This document shows, piece by piece, positions 15,408-23,561 of a stretch of DNA of 64,000 nucleotides. Source of the DNA: a virus; IMG/VR virus record IMGVR_UViG_3300042465_003568, positions 1 to 64,000 of that record. One strand, given 5' to 3'. The notes beneath the pieces are model-generated. The model saw only the letters and a list, made by a program, of their open reading frames with translations. It had not been told where the DNA came from and made no database searches. Each line of letters opens with the position of its first letter. Position 1 is the stretch's first letter. The translations under genes and the position numbers were made by a program.

Positions 15408-16027
15408 TTAAGTATATTTAAAGCTTCATTATAGTTTTCTTCTGTCATTACATGGTAGTGAGCATTTAATCCTTTCAAGAATGGAAAATGTTCAACGGTT
15501 GTATGTACAATGTTTATAGTAGGAAGGAATGCTTTTAATCTTTGTTCTAGGTATATCGAATCAACTTCCATATAAGCAGCGTATCCATTTACATTAACAT
15601 GCACTTCTATATTTGTTATATTCTGCTCTACTATAGTTTTCAAAGATTCCCATATACTTCCTTCAGCAGATTCACCATCACTTATTAATACCCATACTTT
15701 TCTATTTGGTTTCGCTACTGCTCTTCCTAATGCAATACATATGCCCAAACCTAAACTACCAGTAGAACAATAGATATGATTCTCTTCATCACGGTGAGGA
15801 TGGCCACCATGTTTAGCAAATAACATTTCAGCATCGACTCCTTTGTATTTTTCCAATACAACATATAGTGCTAATGCAGCATGTCCTGATGATAGGATAA
15901 AAATATCGTCTTTATCCATCTTAGAATATATGTTATCAATAATCTGTAAACTGGAGAAGTAACTCCCTAAATGCCCTAACTTATTCTTGTAAGCTATTTC
16001 AACTAATCTTTTTTTAAGCTCTTTCAT
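15404..16027 (-). CDS. Transketolase-like subunit, ThDP-binding domain
   Basis: 207 residues matching the transketolase N-terminal domain: GHLGSYFSSLQI (about 18-29), FILSSGHAALALY and ISDGESAEGSIWES (about 113-126). The last is the GDGE...EGxxWE thiamine diphosphate/metal motif. It is shorter than the usual about 270-residue subunit. It overlaps its partner gene by 4 bases and abuts the methyltransferase gene, so production is coupled. Confidence 0.8.
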   Translation of the reverse strand: MKELKKRLVEIAYKNKLGHLGSYFSSLQIIDNIYSKMDKDDIFILSSGHAALALYVVLEKYKGVDAEMLFAKHGGHPHRDEENHIYCSTGSLGLGICIALGRAVAKPNRKVWVLISDGESAEGSIWESLKTIVEQNITNIEVHVNVNGYAAYMEVDSIYLEQRLKAFLPTINIVHTTVEHFPFLKGLNAHYHVMTEENYNEALNILK

Positions 16028-16722
16028 TATCTATGTTTAAATATCATATAGTGATTCCAATCTGTTAAGTTCTCATCTGGTAGTAAACTCTCACTACTAA
16101 TTCTTGGATAAGCAGGGGTCTTTAATTGTGATCCATAAAATCCTTCTAATTGAAATGCGTGTGTGTATAGGAAATATACGAAATTATCAAAGTCAAACAA
16201 ACCTCTGTAGACATATTGATGAGCCATTCTCCAATTAGGATTACTAATAAAGAATACTGAATCTGGATTTGTTAATCTGTGTATGGTGCTAACAATGATG
16301 TGAGGATTGAATACGTGCTCAATAAAGTCATTTGCTATTACTAAATCGTACTTAGGTAATAGTTCGTGCGTGTCAAAGCTACTAGAAAGATCCTTAACGA
16401 AAAAAGTTCCTTTAAACTTATTCTCATCAAAGTACTTCTTGGCAAATGGCTTATCTACTAAATGATAGTTTATGTTTGGATGTGTCTCTAATATCTTCTG
16501 AGACAATATTCCTGGACCACTACCGATCTCTAATATGTTTTTAATGTGCGGATTTTCTTGAATCACTGCACTAACTAATTTAGCTTCATACTCATACCTT
16601 TCTTGCCAAGCAGATTCTTGAAGTCTACCTGCATCTTCCCATTCATTAGTATGCGCTGTATCAAAATGTTCTGTTGAGAATGTTTCCTCAAAGTTTGTAT
16701 GTGTGACTCTAAATAATCCCAT
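16027..16722 (-). CDS. SAM-dependent methyltransferase
   Basis: 231 residues from ATG 16722; an upstream TTG two codons earlier lies inside the previous gene. Motif I is ILEIGSGPGILSQKI at about 62-76, then HLVDKPFAK (motif II) and DLVIANDFIEHVF (motif IV). It is a class I methyltransferase like those adding methyl groups to sugars in surface glycan clusters. The TAATG junction with the dehydratase gene indicates coupled translation. Confidence 0.8.
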   Translation of the reverse strand: MGLFRVTHTNFEETFSTEHFDTAHTNEWEDAGRLQESAWQERYEYEAKLVSAVIQENPHIKNILEIGSGPGILSQKILETHPNINYHLVDKPFAKKYFDENKFKGTFFVKDLSSSFDTHELLPKYDLVIANDFIEHVFNPHIIVSTIHRLTNPDSVFFISNPNWRMAHQYVYRGLFDFDNFVYFLYTHAFQLEGFYGSQLKTPAYPRISSESLLPDENLTDWNHYMIFKHR

Positions 16723-17690
16723 TACCAAATAAATTTATGCTTGTAATAATTTACTATGCCTTTTAATTCTTTATCAAATTCTGCTTGTGGTTCCCAACCT
16801 AAAGTTTTTAATTTAGAATCATCTAAAGCATATCTAACATCCTGACCTGCTCTATGATATGATAAATCTAAATAATTTTCTAGACTTAAATGACTTTGTT
16901 CTTTAGAGTTGTAAGCTTCTATTAACTTTTTTATTGTATCATAATTAGATTGCTCAAAGCCTCCTGCTATATTGTATATTTCATTCTCTACTTCAGATTC
17001 AATTATTTTTATAATCGCACTTGCAGTATCTGATGCATGTAACCAGTTTCTGATTGGAGTACCATTATTATGTAGAGGTATATTTTTTCCTAAATTTAAA
17101 AACTTACATGCTTTGGGAATTAATTTTTCTACATATTGTCCTATTCCATAATTGTTAGTAGGTCTTACTATAATATATGGGAGGTTATATGTTCTAGCCC
17201 AAGCTAATATAAGCATGTCTGCAGCAGCTTTAGTTGCAGAATACGGATTAGAAGGTTTTAATAAATCTTTTTCTGTATGGGCGCCATCTTCTATATCTCC
17301 ATAGACTTCATCTGTACTAAAGTGTAGAAAGATTGGTTTCTTTGAAGACTCTTGTCTGTAGTTCTTAATTAATTCTAATAAGTTGTGTACTCCGTTTATG
17401 TTTGAATGTACGAACTCGTTACTATTAGCAATAGAATTTCCTACATGAGTTTCTGCGGCTGTGTTAATTACATAGTCACATTCATACAAAAATTTTAAAT
17501 CATTAATATCCTCTCTTTCAAAATAGAACTGATCCGGATAATTTTCTGTGAATTCAAAAAGGAGTTCTTGATTCGAAGCATATGTACACTTATCTATACC
17601 TCTCACATACCAGCCTTTTTCTAAACATGCTCTAGTTACATGAGAGCCAATAAAGCCTAAGCATCCTGTTACGTAAACTACTTTAGTCAT
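16722..17690 (-). CDS. rmlB: dTDP-glucose 4,6-dehydratase-like
   Basis: 322 residues. TGCLGFIGSHVTR (8-20) is the NAD site. STDEVYGDIEDG (about 121-132) is the RmlB-type Thr-Asp-Glu active-site signature, followed by YSATKAAADM (about 147-156) and RPTNNYGIGQY. RmlB converts dTDP-glucose to dTDP-4-keto-6-deoxyglucose, the branch point for many deoxysugars. In this cluster its product could feed the RfbH-like 3-dehydratase or the SDR enzymes. The nucleotide (dTDP or CDP) cannot be read from the sequence. Confidence 0.85.
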   Translation of the reverse strand: MTKVVYVTGCLGFIGSHVTRACLEKGWYVRGIDKCTYASNQELLFEFTENYPDQFYFEREDINDLKFLYECDYVINTAAETHVGNSIANSNEFVHSNINGVHNLLELIKNYRQESSKKPIFLHFSTDEVYGDIEDGAHTEKDLLKPSNPYSATKAAADMLILAWARTYNLPYIIVRPTNNYGIGQYVEKLIPKACKFLNLGKNIPLHNNGTPIRNWLHASDTASAIIKIIESEVENEIYNIAGGFEQSNYDTIKKLIEAYNSKEQSHLSLENYLDLSYHRAGQDVRYALDDSKLKTLGWEPQAEFDKELKGIVNYYKHKFIW

Positions 17691-17691
17691 A

Positions 17692-18840
17692 TTAATCTAT
17701 TTTATAATTTTTATATGTTTTTAAATAACTGTTTAGAATCTCTCTCTCTACTTTAGATTCTATATAAGGATTATATCGAAAATCTGAATAGATTTGTTCT
17801 AATACTGCTTTCAATCTATACTGAATCATCTCCTCTTCTATAATATAAGGACTATTATCTATTTCATCAACTCTATTTTGCCACATTAAAGGTAAATCTT
17901 CTAAAGTTATTTTATCTTCTACTCCGCTTAAATCTGCGGCTCTATAATTCTCTGCTTTAGGATTTAAATTGACCCATCCTTCTTTTCGATCTTCATATCC
18001 ATATCTAAGTTTAATCTTAGAATCAAAAAAGCCTTCTGGTATAATTAGAGACGGACAAATGTTATTATCTATTCTCTGATGCATATACCCATCAAAGTGT
18101 CTCATTTGTTCTTTAAATGGAATAATTACTATTTGTTCTGGAAGTGGTATGTTTAAACGCTGTCTTATATTAATAATGCTAGGATAGACTCCTGAGATTC
18201 CATCTACTCTTGGTAGAGGTACTTCCGTCCACTCTCCTGTGAAGAACCAATTGTAATATAAATCCTTTGTTATAATATTTAAACTATCAATAGAAGTGCC
18301 TTTATAACTTAATCCGTAATCTAAAATAGAATAATCTTTATTTAATTGTCTTGGAGTAGTTTCGTTTAGCTCTATGTATCCAGATTTAGCCCATCTAATA
18401 TTTTCAGGCCAATGACTCATAACAATAGTGGTGTACTTATCATGCTTTTGATTAACTATTTGTTCTAAACACTCTCTACTTGAATCTAAAAAGATATGAT
18501 CGTGGTTACATAATAGTAAGATTAAGTCAGCATTTATTTCTTTATATAAGCTCTTCCACTCTTGCTGATAAACTGCTCTCTTATTATTATAAAGTAATTC
18601 TATACCGCTAAACTCTTTCTTTACAAAAGCTTTTAATTCTTCTCTATCTTGTTCGCTGTATAACTTAGTATCTAGTTCTACATTTATAATAGCTTTAGTC
18701 CAAGCATAAGCTACAGCAAGACTTGATAGACTATACTTAGTTATATCTAACTTACTATAAGGGGGTAATATACCTCTAGTAATTCCAGAGTATGGATTAC
18801 CTGAAGTGTCAGTTAAGTATACGTTAAAGATTAGTACCAT
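17692..18840 (-). CDS. Putative glycosyltransferase-like protein
   Basis: 382 residues. LLLCNHDHIFLDSS near 107-120 is reminiscent of a GT-A nucleotide-sugar/metal motif. DGISGVYPSI and PRVDGISG occur in the middle, and the C-terminal third is acidic. I cannot place it in a named family. The position between two clear glycan genes, with a 17-base overlap upstream, suggests a transferase or modifying enzyme of the same pathway. Confidence 0.5.
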   Translation of the reverse strand: MVLIFNVYLTDTSGNPYSGITRGILPPYSKLDITKYSLSSLAVAYAWTKAIINVELDTKLYSEQDREELKAFVKKEFSGIELLYNNKRAVYQQEWKSLYKEINADLILLLCNHDHIFLDSSRECLEQIVNQKHDKYTTIVMSHWPENIRWAKSGYIELNETTPRQLNKDYSILDYGLSYKGTSIDSLNIITKDLYYNWFFTGEWTEVPLPRVDGISGVYPSIINIRQRLNIPLPEQIVIIPFKEQMRHFDGYMHQRIDNNICPSLIIPEGFFDSKIKLRYGYEDRKEGWVNLNPKAENYRAADLSGVEDKITLEDLPLMWQNRVDEIDNSPYIIEEEMIQYRLKAVLEQIYSDFRYNPYIESKVEREILNSYLKTYKNYKID

Positions 18841-20506
18841 CTATAATATTTTTGTAGTAGTTATCGTAAAGCATATCGTTATTTAAAGGCCATTCAAAGC
18901 ACTTCTTATAATTAGCTTCTATGTAAGGAAGCATCTCTTGATACTTCTCTAAGCTTAAACTATTCATTATAGTGTCTAACTCCTCTTGAGTCTGAAAAGA
19001 TAGAATACCTCTCTCGTCAAAGAACTCTCCTATATGAATACATCCATGATAGACAGGAATAGTTCCAGTTAAGAAGCAATCTATAATTTTTTCTGAGAAG
19101 TAATTATCATCACAAGAAACATTCTCGATAGCAATATTAAACATATAGTCTCTCAATGCATCAAGCTTACTAGGAATCTCTCTAATACCTCTACCGTATA
19201 AATCTATTCTATCTTTAATTGTATTTACAAACTCTAATCTCTTTTTATGTCCAGGTAGAAAAGCTTTTGTAGATATTACAGCAGATACTAACTTAGACTT
19301 TGGAAAAATATGATAAGCTCTATCTTCTGGGATCTCATACTGATCGAAATGATCTGACTTATAAGGAGTATGTCCGGCTGGATTAGGAAGTCTGTTGAAC
19401 TGAGTTACTTCTGTTGGAGGTAAGAATTTAGCATTAGGTAAGATCTTTAATAACTCTCTATCAAATGTTAAGATAGTATGAAACTTATCTTGATGTTGAA
19501 TAACTAAATTGTAAAGCTCTTTATGAAAGTACTCTCTTTGTTCAAATAATCTAGCTACAATAGGAACTTTTCTATCTATTTTAATTCTACCTTCTAAGTA
19601 GTCTTTAATAGCTGGATCACAAAGCAATACTATATCAAACTCTCCGTCTACCTGCTCGTAGCAATAAGTAAACTTCTTTGGTACTGAATTATATTCCATG
19701 TAGTAGTCTTTATTAAAGACATTTATTTGAGGAAGCTTTCCGTTTCCTAATCCCTCTCTGTAGGTTTTCTTATTTCTAATCTCTACCTCATACTTAGAAT
19801 TATCTGTAGCTTCTCTCTCTTTTGTTCTTTCTTGATTTTTTGGAGTAGCATTATATACGTGAGTTGTAAAATTTACAACACCGATCTTATCTTTAGAACA
19901 CATTTCTAAAGCAGGATACGCCCAAGCAAGATCACTCGCATGCCAATAATACTCTCCATCTATTCTAGACTTCAAATCTTCTCTATCTATGTTCTTCCAA
20001 AGAGAATACCTATAAGTTCTTAAATGACTAGCTCTCCATTGATCTCTTCTATAGAATTTATGTCTATGGATAAAATCATCATAAGGAGTGCCTTGAGGAA
20101 AAGATTGAGTACCATTACCGGTTCCATCCCAGCATACAAATTGCCCGTAAGTCATCCAGCATTTTGTCTTGTTATAAAAGTCATTTAACTTCTCTAATAC
20201 ACTCTCATCAAAGAGCCAATCATCTCCGTCTAGGTGAACTATAATCTCATCGTCTTCTGGAAATAAATGTCTAACCGGTTCGATGTAGTTATACGCAGCT
20301 CCTTTATTAATTTCGTTTCTGATGACTTTACATTGAGTATTATTTTTTAGTATTTCAGAAACTTTTTCAAAGGTACCGTCTGTAGAACAGTCGTCTATGT
20401 AGAGCAGCCTCCAATTAGTATAAGTTTGATTAAGTACACTTGCTAAGTTATACTCAACATAGTCTAGATTATTATACGAAGGAGTTATTATTGTAAACTT
20501 ATTCAT
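18824..20506 (-). CDS. Two-domain glycosyltransferase, GT2 fused to GT10-like
   Basis: 560 residues. Residues 1-250 are GT2: TPSYNNLDYVEYNLASVLNQ at about 8-27, then IDDCSTDGT and VHLDGDDWLFD (about 90-100) with the DxD. Residues about 390-540 resemble the fucosyltransferase GT10 fold: YGRGIREI, FNIAIENVSCDDNYFSEKI and FLTGTIPVYHGC, which match the acceptor/GDP-fucose region of alpha-1,3-fucosyltransferases. A bifunctional enzyme adding two sugars in sequence is likely. It overlaps neighbours at both ends. Confidence 0.75.
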   Translation of the reverse strand: MNKFTIITPSYNNLDYVEYNLASVLNQTYTNWRLLYIDDCSTDGTFEKVSEILKNNTQCKVIRNEINKGAAYNYIEPVRHLFPEDDEIIVHLDGDDWLFDESVLEKLNDFYNKTKCWMTYGQFVCWDGTGNGTQSFPQGTPYDDFIHRHKFYRRDQWRASHLRTYRYSLWKNIDREDLKSRIDGEYYWHASDLAWAYPALEMCSKDKIGVVNFTTHVYNATPKNQERTKEREATDNSKYEVEIRNKKTYREGLGNGKLPQINVFNKDYYMEYNSVPKKFTYCYEQVDGEFDIVLLCDPAIKDYLEGRIKIDRKVPIVARLFEQREYFHKELYNLVIQHQDKFHTILTFDRELLKILPNAKFLPPTEVTQFNRLPNPAGHTPYKSDHFDQYEIPEDRAYHIFPKSKLVSAVISTKAFLPGHKKRLEFVNTIKDRIDLYGRGIREIPSKLDALRDYMFNIAIENVSCDDNYFSEKIIDCFLTGTIPVYHGCIHIGEFFDERGILSFQTQEELDTIMNSLSLEKYQEMLPYIEANYKKCFEWPLNNDMLYDNYYKNIIDGTNL

Positions 20507-20868
20507 TAGATTTCTATATTTTTTATTCCTTTATCGCGATCAACAACAATAGCAACTGCTGTCTCTTCTGTGCTGTTTGGTTTATAATCATTGATTAATA
20601 CTCTTACTCCTCCTCCTATACCCATGATAAGCATATCATAAAAAATACCTGCTTGCTCTAATTGCTTCTCTGTAAATTTTCTCATAGACTCTTTTCTACC
20701 AGTCGTAAGAATTATTTTATAGCCCTTCTTATCCCACTCAAGTATTTTTTCTGTAACACCAGGTAATGCTTTTGGACTAAACTCATGAAAATTACTTCCT
20801 GGAGGAAAGTGTTCAATTAAAGTTCCGTCTATGTCACAGAATATTGTCTTAGGTCTAGGATCTATCAT
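20506..20868 (-). CDS. HAD-family phosphatase
   Basis: 120 residues with FCDIDGTLIEHF (about 10-21, the DxDGT nucleophile motif), ILTTGRKESMR (about 53-63, motif II Thr) and VLINDYKPN (about 90-98). It lacks a large cap domain. Small HAD enzymes in sugar clusters dephosphorylate sugar phosphates, and phage kinase-phosphatases have the same core. A sugar-phosphate role is favoured by context. Confidence 0.75.
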   Translation of the reverse strand: MIDPRPKTIFCDIDGTLIEHFPPGSNFHEFSPKALPGVTEKILEWDKKGYKIILTTGRKESMRKFTEKQLEQAGIFYDMLIMGIGGGVRVLINDYKPNSTEETAVAIVVDRDKGIKNIEI

Positions 20869-22001
20869 ATAACTTTTATATTTGGGTTTATACTTTCTAT
20901 TTGCTTTTTAATCTCTTCGTTGTAAACTCCCGTCTTTACTATTACAGTTCCGGATTCTACATCTCTTAATGCTTCTGGAGACTTAACTATTAGATCTGTT
21001 CCATATAAACGTTTATTTTGTTTATTAGGGTCATTATCTAAAATGTTTATAATTTTTTTAGCATCTAATCCAAACTGTAATAAGGTTTGAGAAAAGATAT
21101 GTGCTCCAAAAAGATAGACATCTCCTTCTATTTTATTTAGCTCTGAAACTAACTCTTCATGGTACTGTGTGTAATTTAAAAATAAGGCTAAATTATGCAT
21201 ATAGAGTTGATCTTGCTGTCCTGAAGTTATATAGATTTCTTCTTTAGATTCTCTTACCTTTTTTGCACAAAAGAAGATACTATGGTCTTCTTTAAAGTAG
21301 CTTTCTTCTAATAACTCATATCCAAAATGACTTAATAAAAGCTCAACATAAGGCTGGCTTGCAAAGTAAGTATGTTCGAAGTTAAGGCAGTTAGTATAGT
21401 TATTACGAAGCATTGCTTCTAAATTAGGAACAGACATTATAAGTAAAGAATCCTTCTTCATAAAGTCTGATATGTGTTGCATAAACGTTAATGGATCATA
21501 CACATGCTCTAATACATGAGAATGAATAACTGCATCGTATTTTTCTTCTGAAATAAATTTATCATCAAAAAAGCCTTTTATTACTTTGACAGGTAAGTTA
21601 GCAGGAACTCTAGGGTTAGGTTCTATTATAGTCCAATCTAAGTTTCTTTTTGCTAAAGACTTCTTTGCTAAATGTCCGTGTAGTCCTCCTATTTCTAGAA
21701 CAGATTTAATAGAAGAAAACTTAGTAACAAATTCAGCGAAAGCTTCATGATGTTGATTCCAAATATCTCCTACAGTTCCTGATCCATGTTCTTCTGCATA
21801 AACGACCTCTAAAGGCAATAGCGGATTTAACTGTATCATTCCTGAAGAGATACTCATCTGCCAGCTCATATCTGCTACAATGTCTTTCTCTTTAGGTTGA
21901 TCAGTACATCCCATAAACACAGGAAAGTTTTTGAAAGTATATAACTCTCTTAAATCTTTTTCTCCTGTTATTACGTCTCTGTCTCTACGAATATAGTTCA
22001 T
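20865..22001 (-). CDS. SAM-dependent sugar C-methyltransferase-like
   Basis: 378 residues. It lacks the N-terminal Cys4 zinc motif of many C-methyltransferases but keeps the GTVGDIWNQHHEAFAEF segment (about 77-93). VLEIGGLHGHLAKKS (about 103-117) is motif I and HSHVLEHVYDP (about 160-170) is the motif IV region. A C-terminal Rossmann-like domain begins DVYLFGAHIFSQ. The three-part layout fits the family that methylates carbon 3 of 4-keto-deoxysugars (NodU/TylC3 type). It overlaps both flanking genes. Confidence 0.7.
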   Translation of the reverse strand: MNYIRRDRDVITGEKDLRELYTFKNFPVFMGCTDQPKEKDIVADMSWQMSISSGMIQLNPLLPLEVVYAEEHGSGTVGDIWNQHHEAFAEFVTKFSSIKSVLEIGGLHGHLAKKSLAKRNLDWTIIEPNPRVPANLPVKVIKGFFDDKFISEEKYDAVIHSHVLEHVYDPLTFMQHISDFMKKDSLLIMSVPNLEAMLRNNYTNCLNFEHTYFASQPYVELLLSHFGYELLEESYFKEDHSIFFCAKKVRESKEEIYITSGQQDQLYMHNLALFLNYTQYHEELVSELNKIEGDVYLFGAHIFSQTLLQFGLDAKKIINILDNDPNKQNKRLYGTDLIVKSPEALRDVESGTVIVKTGVYNEEIKKQIESINPNIKVI

Positions 22002-22947
22002 TTAATTTATTTGTAATGTTCTGTTTTACTTTCTCATCTATACCTGGAAATTGAGATTTAATCTCATTAATAAATTCAGGATTAGATAATACATAATGGC
22101 CGCAAATCTTAATCAACTCTTTTCTGTTTACTTCAGGATTAAAATCAGAATTTACCCATTTAACCCATCTTTTAGAATCGTAGCATATTTGCCAGAATCT
22201 ATTAAATAAAGTAACGTCCTCTATCTCCTTAAGATATGTTAAAGTTTCTATTAATCCAAATTCAGGAGCAATATTTATAGCATCTAATCCTAAACTAAAT
22301 TTCTCTTTAATAACTTCTGCAGGAATATAATCTCCGTTATGCTCCTTAGATAACATATCGTAGCTTCTAGCTACTTCAATCATCTCTTTTAAACGAGTAG
22401 AATCGTAATTGCCTGTCTGATCAATTCCTTTAAGGGAAGTTCCTGATTGAATAACCAAATACTTTATTTGCCAATACACTTCTTCAGGTAGAGCTGATCG
22501 TAGGCTTGCTACTAATAAGTCTAACTCGTCTGGGTCGAATGGTCTAATTGCTTCTTCTGTACCGACTTCAAATATTAACGTAGGATTAATTTTATAAGCA
22601 AACTTAATCATCTCGATAGTCTTTTCTAAGCCGTCTGAGAAGTTAGGATATTTCTTCCAAGGATCGATATGAATTAACTGGAAGTGTTTAGCATCGTGAG
22701 CTAAAGATTCCAATCCATCGTCATCGTTGTTACCTTGACCTGGACCTCCGTGATCACGTTGAATAGGTAAAGTAGTAACATACTTACTAAACTCTTCTGT
22801 AGTCCAGTTGTTAACATAACCTCCGTCCCATTCTACTTGTCTACGAGAAGGAATAAAAGCTATTTGATTTCCTGTAGCATTACAGAAATCTACTATAGCA
22901 TCTACTACATTCTTAGTCATAGGTCCGATAAAGTACTTTACATCCAT
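21985..22947 (-). CDS. KbaZ/GatZ-like TIM-barrel aldolase subunit
   Basis: 320 residues beginning MDVKYFIGPMTKNVVDAIVD. The segment SRRQVEWDGGYVNNWTTEEF (about 34-53) followed by RDHGGPGQG (about 64-72) resembles the phosphate-binding start of class II tagatose-bisphosphate aldolase Z subunits. HIDPWKKYP and IFEVGTEEAIRPF are later barrel strands. The usual catalytic Y-subunit is not seen nearby. In glycan clusters such proteins may act as sugar aldolases on their own. Substrate unknown. Confidence 0.55.
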   Translation of the reverse strand: MDVKYFIGPMTKNVVDAIVDFCNATGNQIAFIPSRRQVEWDGGYVNNWTTEEFSKYVTTLPIQRDHGGPGQGNNDDDGLESLAHDAKHFQLIHIDPWKKYPNFSDGLEKTIEMIKFAYKINPTLIFEVGTEEAIRPFDPDELDLLVASLRSALPEEVYWQIKYLVIQSGTSLKGIDQTGNYDSTRLKEMIEVARSYDMLSKEHNGDYIPAEVIKEKFSLGLDAINIAPEFGLIETLTYLKEIEDVTLFNRFWQICYDSKRWVKWVNSDFNPEVNRKELIKICGHYVLSNPEFINEIKSQFPGIDEKVKQNITNKLNELYS

Positions 22948-23561
22948 TCTTTATAAATTTTATATTGTTCTTCAGCTTGTAAATCAGCAATCATTCTACC
23001 CTGCCCTTCAACAAAGGGTCTACCGTCGATCAATGTTCCTCTTACTTCTACATCTACAGGTGTCGCATTGAATACCATTCCGTCTAAATTAGGCACTTTG
23101 TCCCATTCGGCTCTAAGAATAAATCTGCAAGGTATGCTTAATTGAATACAAGCATACTCTACCGCTTTACCAAAACCGCCGTTACCTAAAATGTATAACT
23201 GCTCAGGTTTAGTTAATAAAGAAAGGTAGTTATAAACCCCCATCCAGTCGGTATTGTATGCTTTTAAAAAGCCGTCTTTGTTTACTACAGTATTTGCTGC
23301 ACCGATTATCTTAGCAGCAAAATCAACTTCGTCAACGTGCTTTAATACTTCTGCTTTAAATGGCATACTAATAGCAAAGCCTTTAAATTTTAATATTTTA
23401 GCGGCTATTACCGAACTTAGAATATTATCTGAATAAAATGACTTGTATATAGCATTTATACCTTCTTGTTGAAAGCGAGTATTAAAAAAGATACAGCCAT
23501 TGTTTCCTGGATTAGAGGAGAATGAACCGTATAATTTAGTATCTTTATTTACAATATTCAT
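22938..23561 (-). CDS. Shikimate dehydrogenase-like (AroE family)
   Basis: 207 residues, shorter than the usual about 270, but with key residues kept: KLYGSFSSNPGN (substrate loop, about 8-19), SMPFK with the catalytic Lys (about 60-64), GAANTVVN (about 82-89), YNTDW (about 97-101) and LGNGGFGKAVEY (NADP loop, about 124-135). The end carries EGQGRMIADLQ as in AroE. No other aromatic-pathway gene is present, so it may reduce a cyclitol or keto-sugar instead of dehydroshikimate. It overlaps both neighbours in the glycan cluster. Confidence 0.75.
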   Translation of the reverse strand: MNIVNKDTKLYGSFSSNPGNNGCIFFNTRFQQEGINAIYKSFYSDNILSSVIAAKILKFKGFAISMPFKAEVLKHVDEVDFAAKIIGAANTVVNKDGFLKAYNTDWMGVYNYLSLLTKPEQLYILGNGGFGKAVEYACIQLSIPCRFILRAEWDKVPNLDGMVFNATPVDVEVRGTLIDGRPFVEGQGRMIADLQAEEQYKIYKEWM

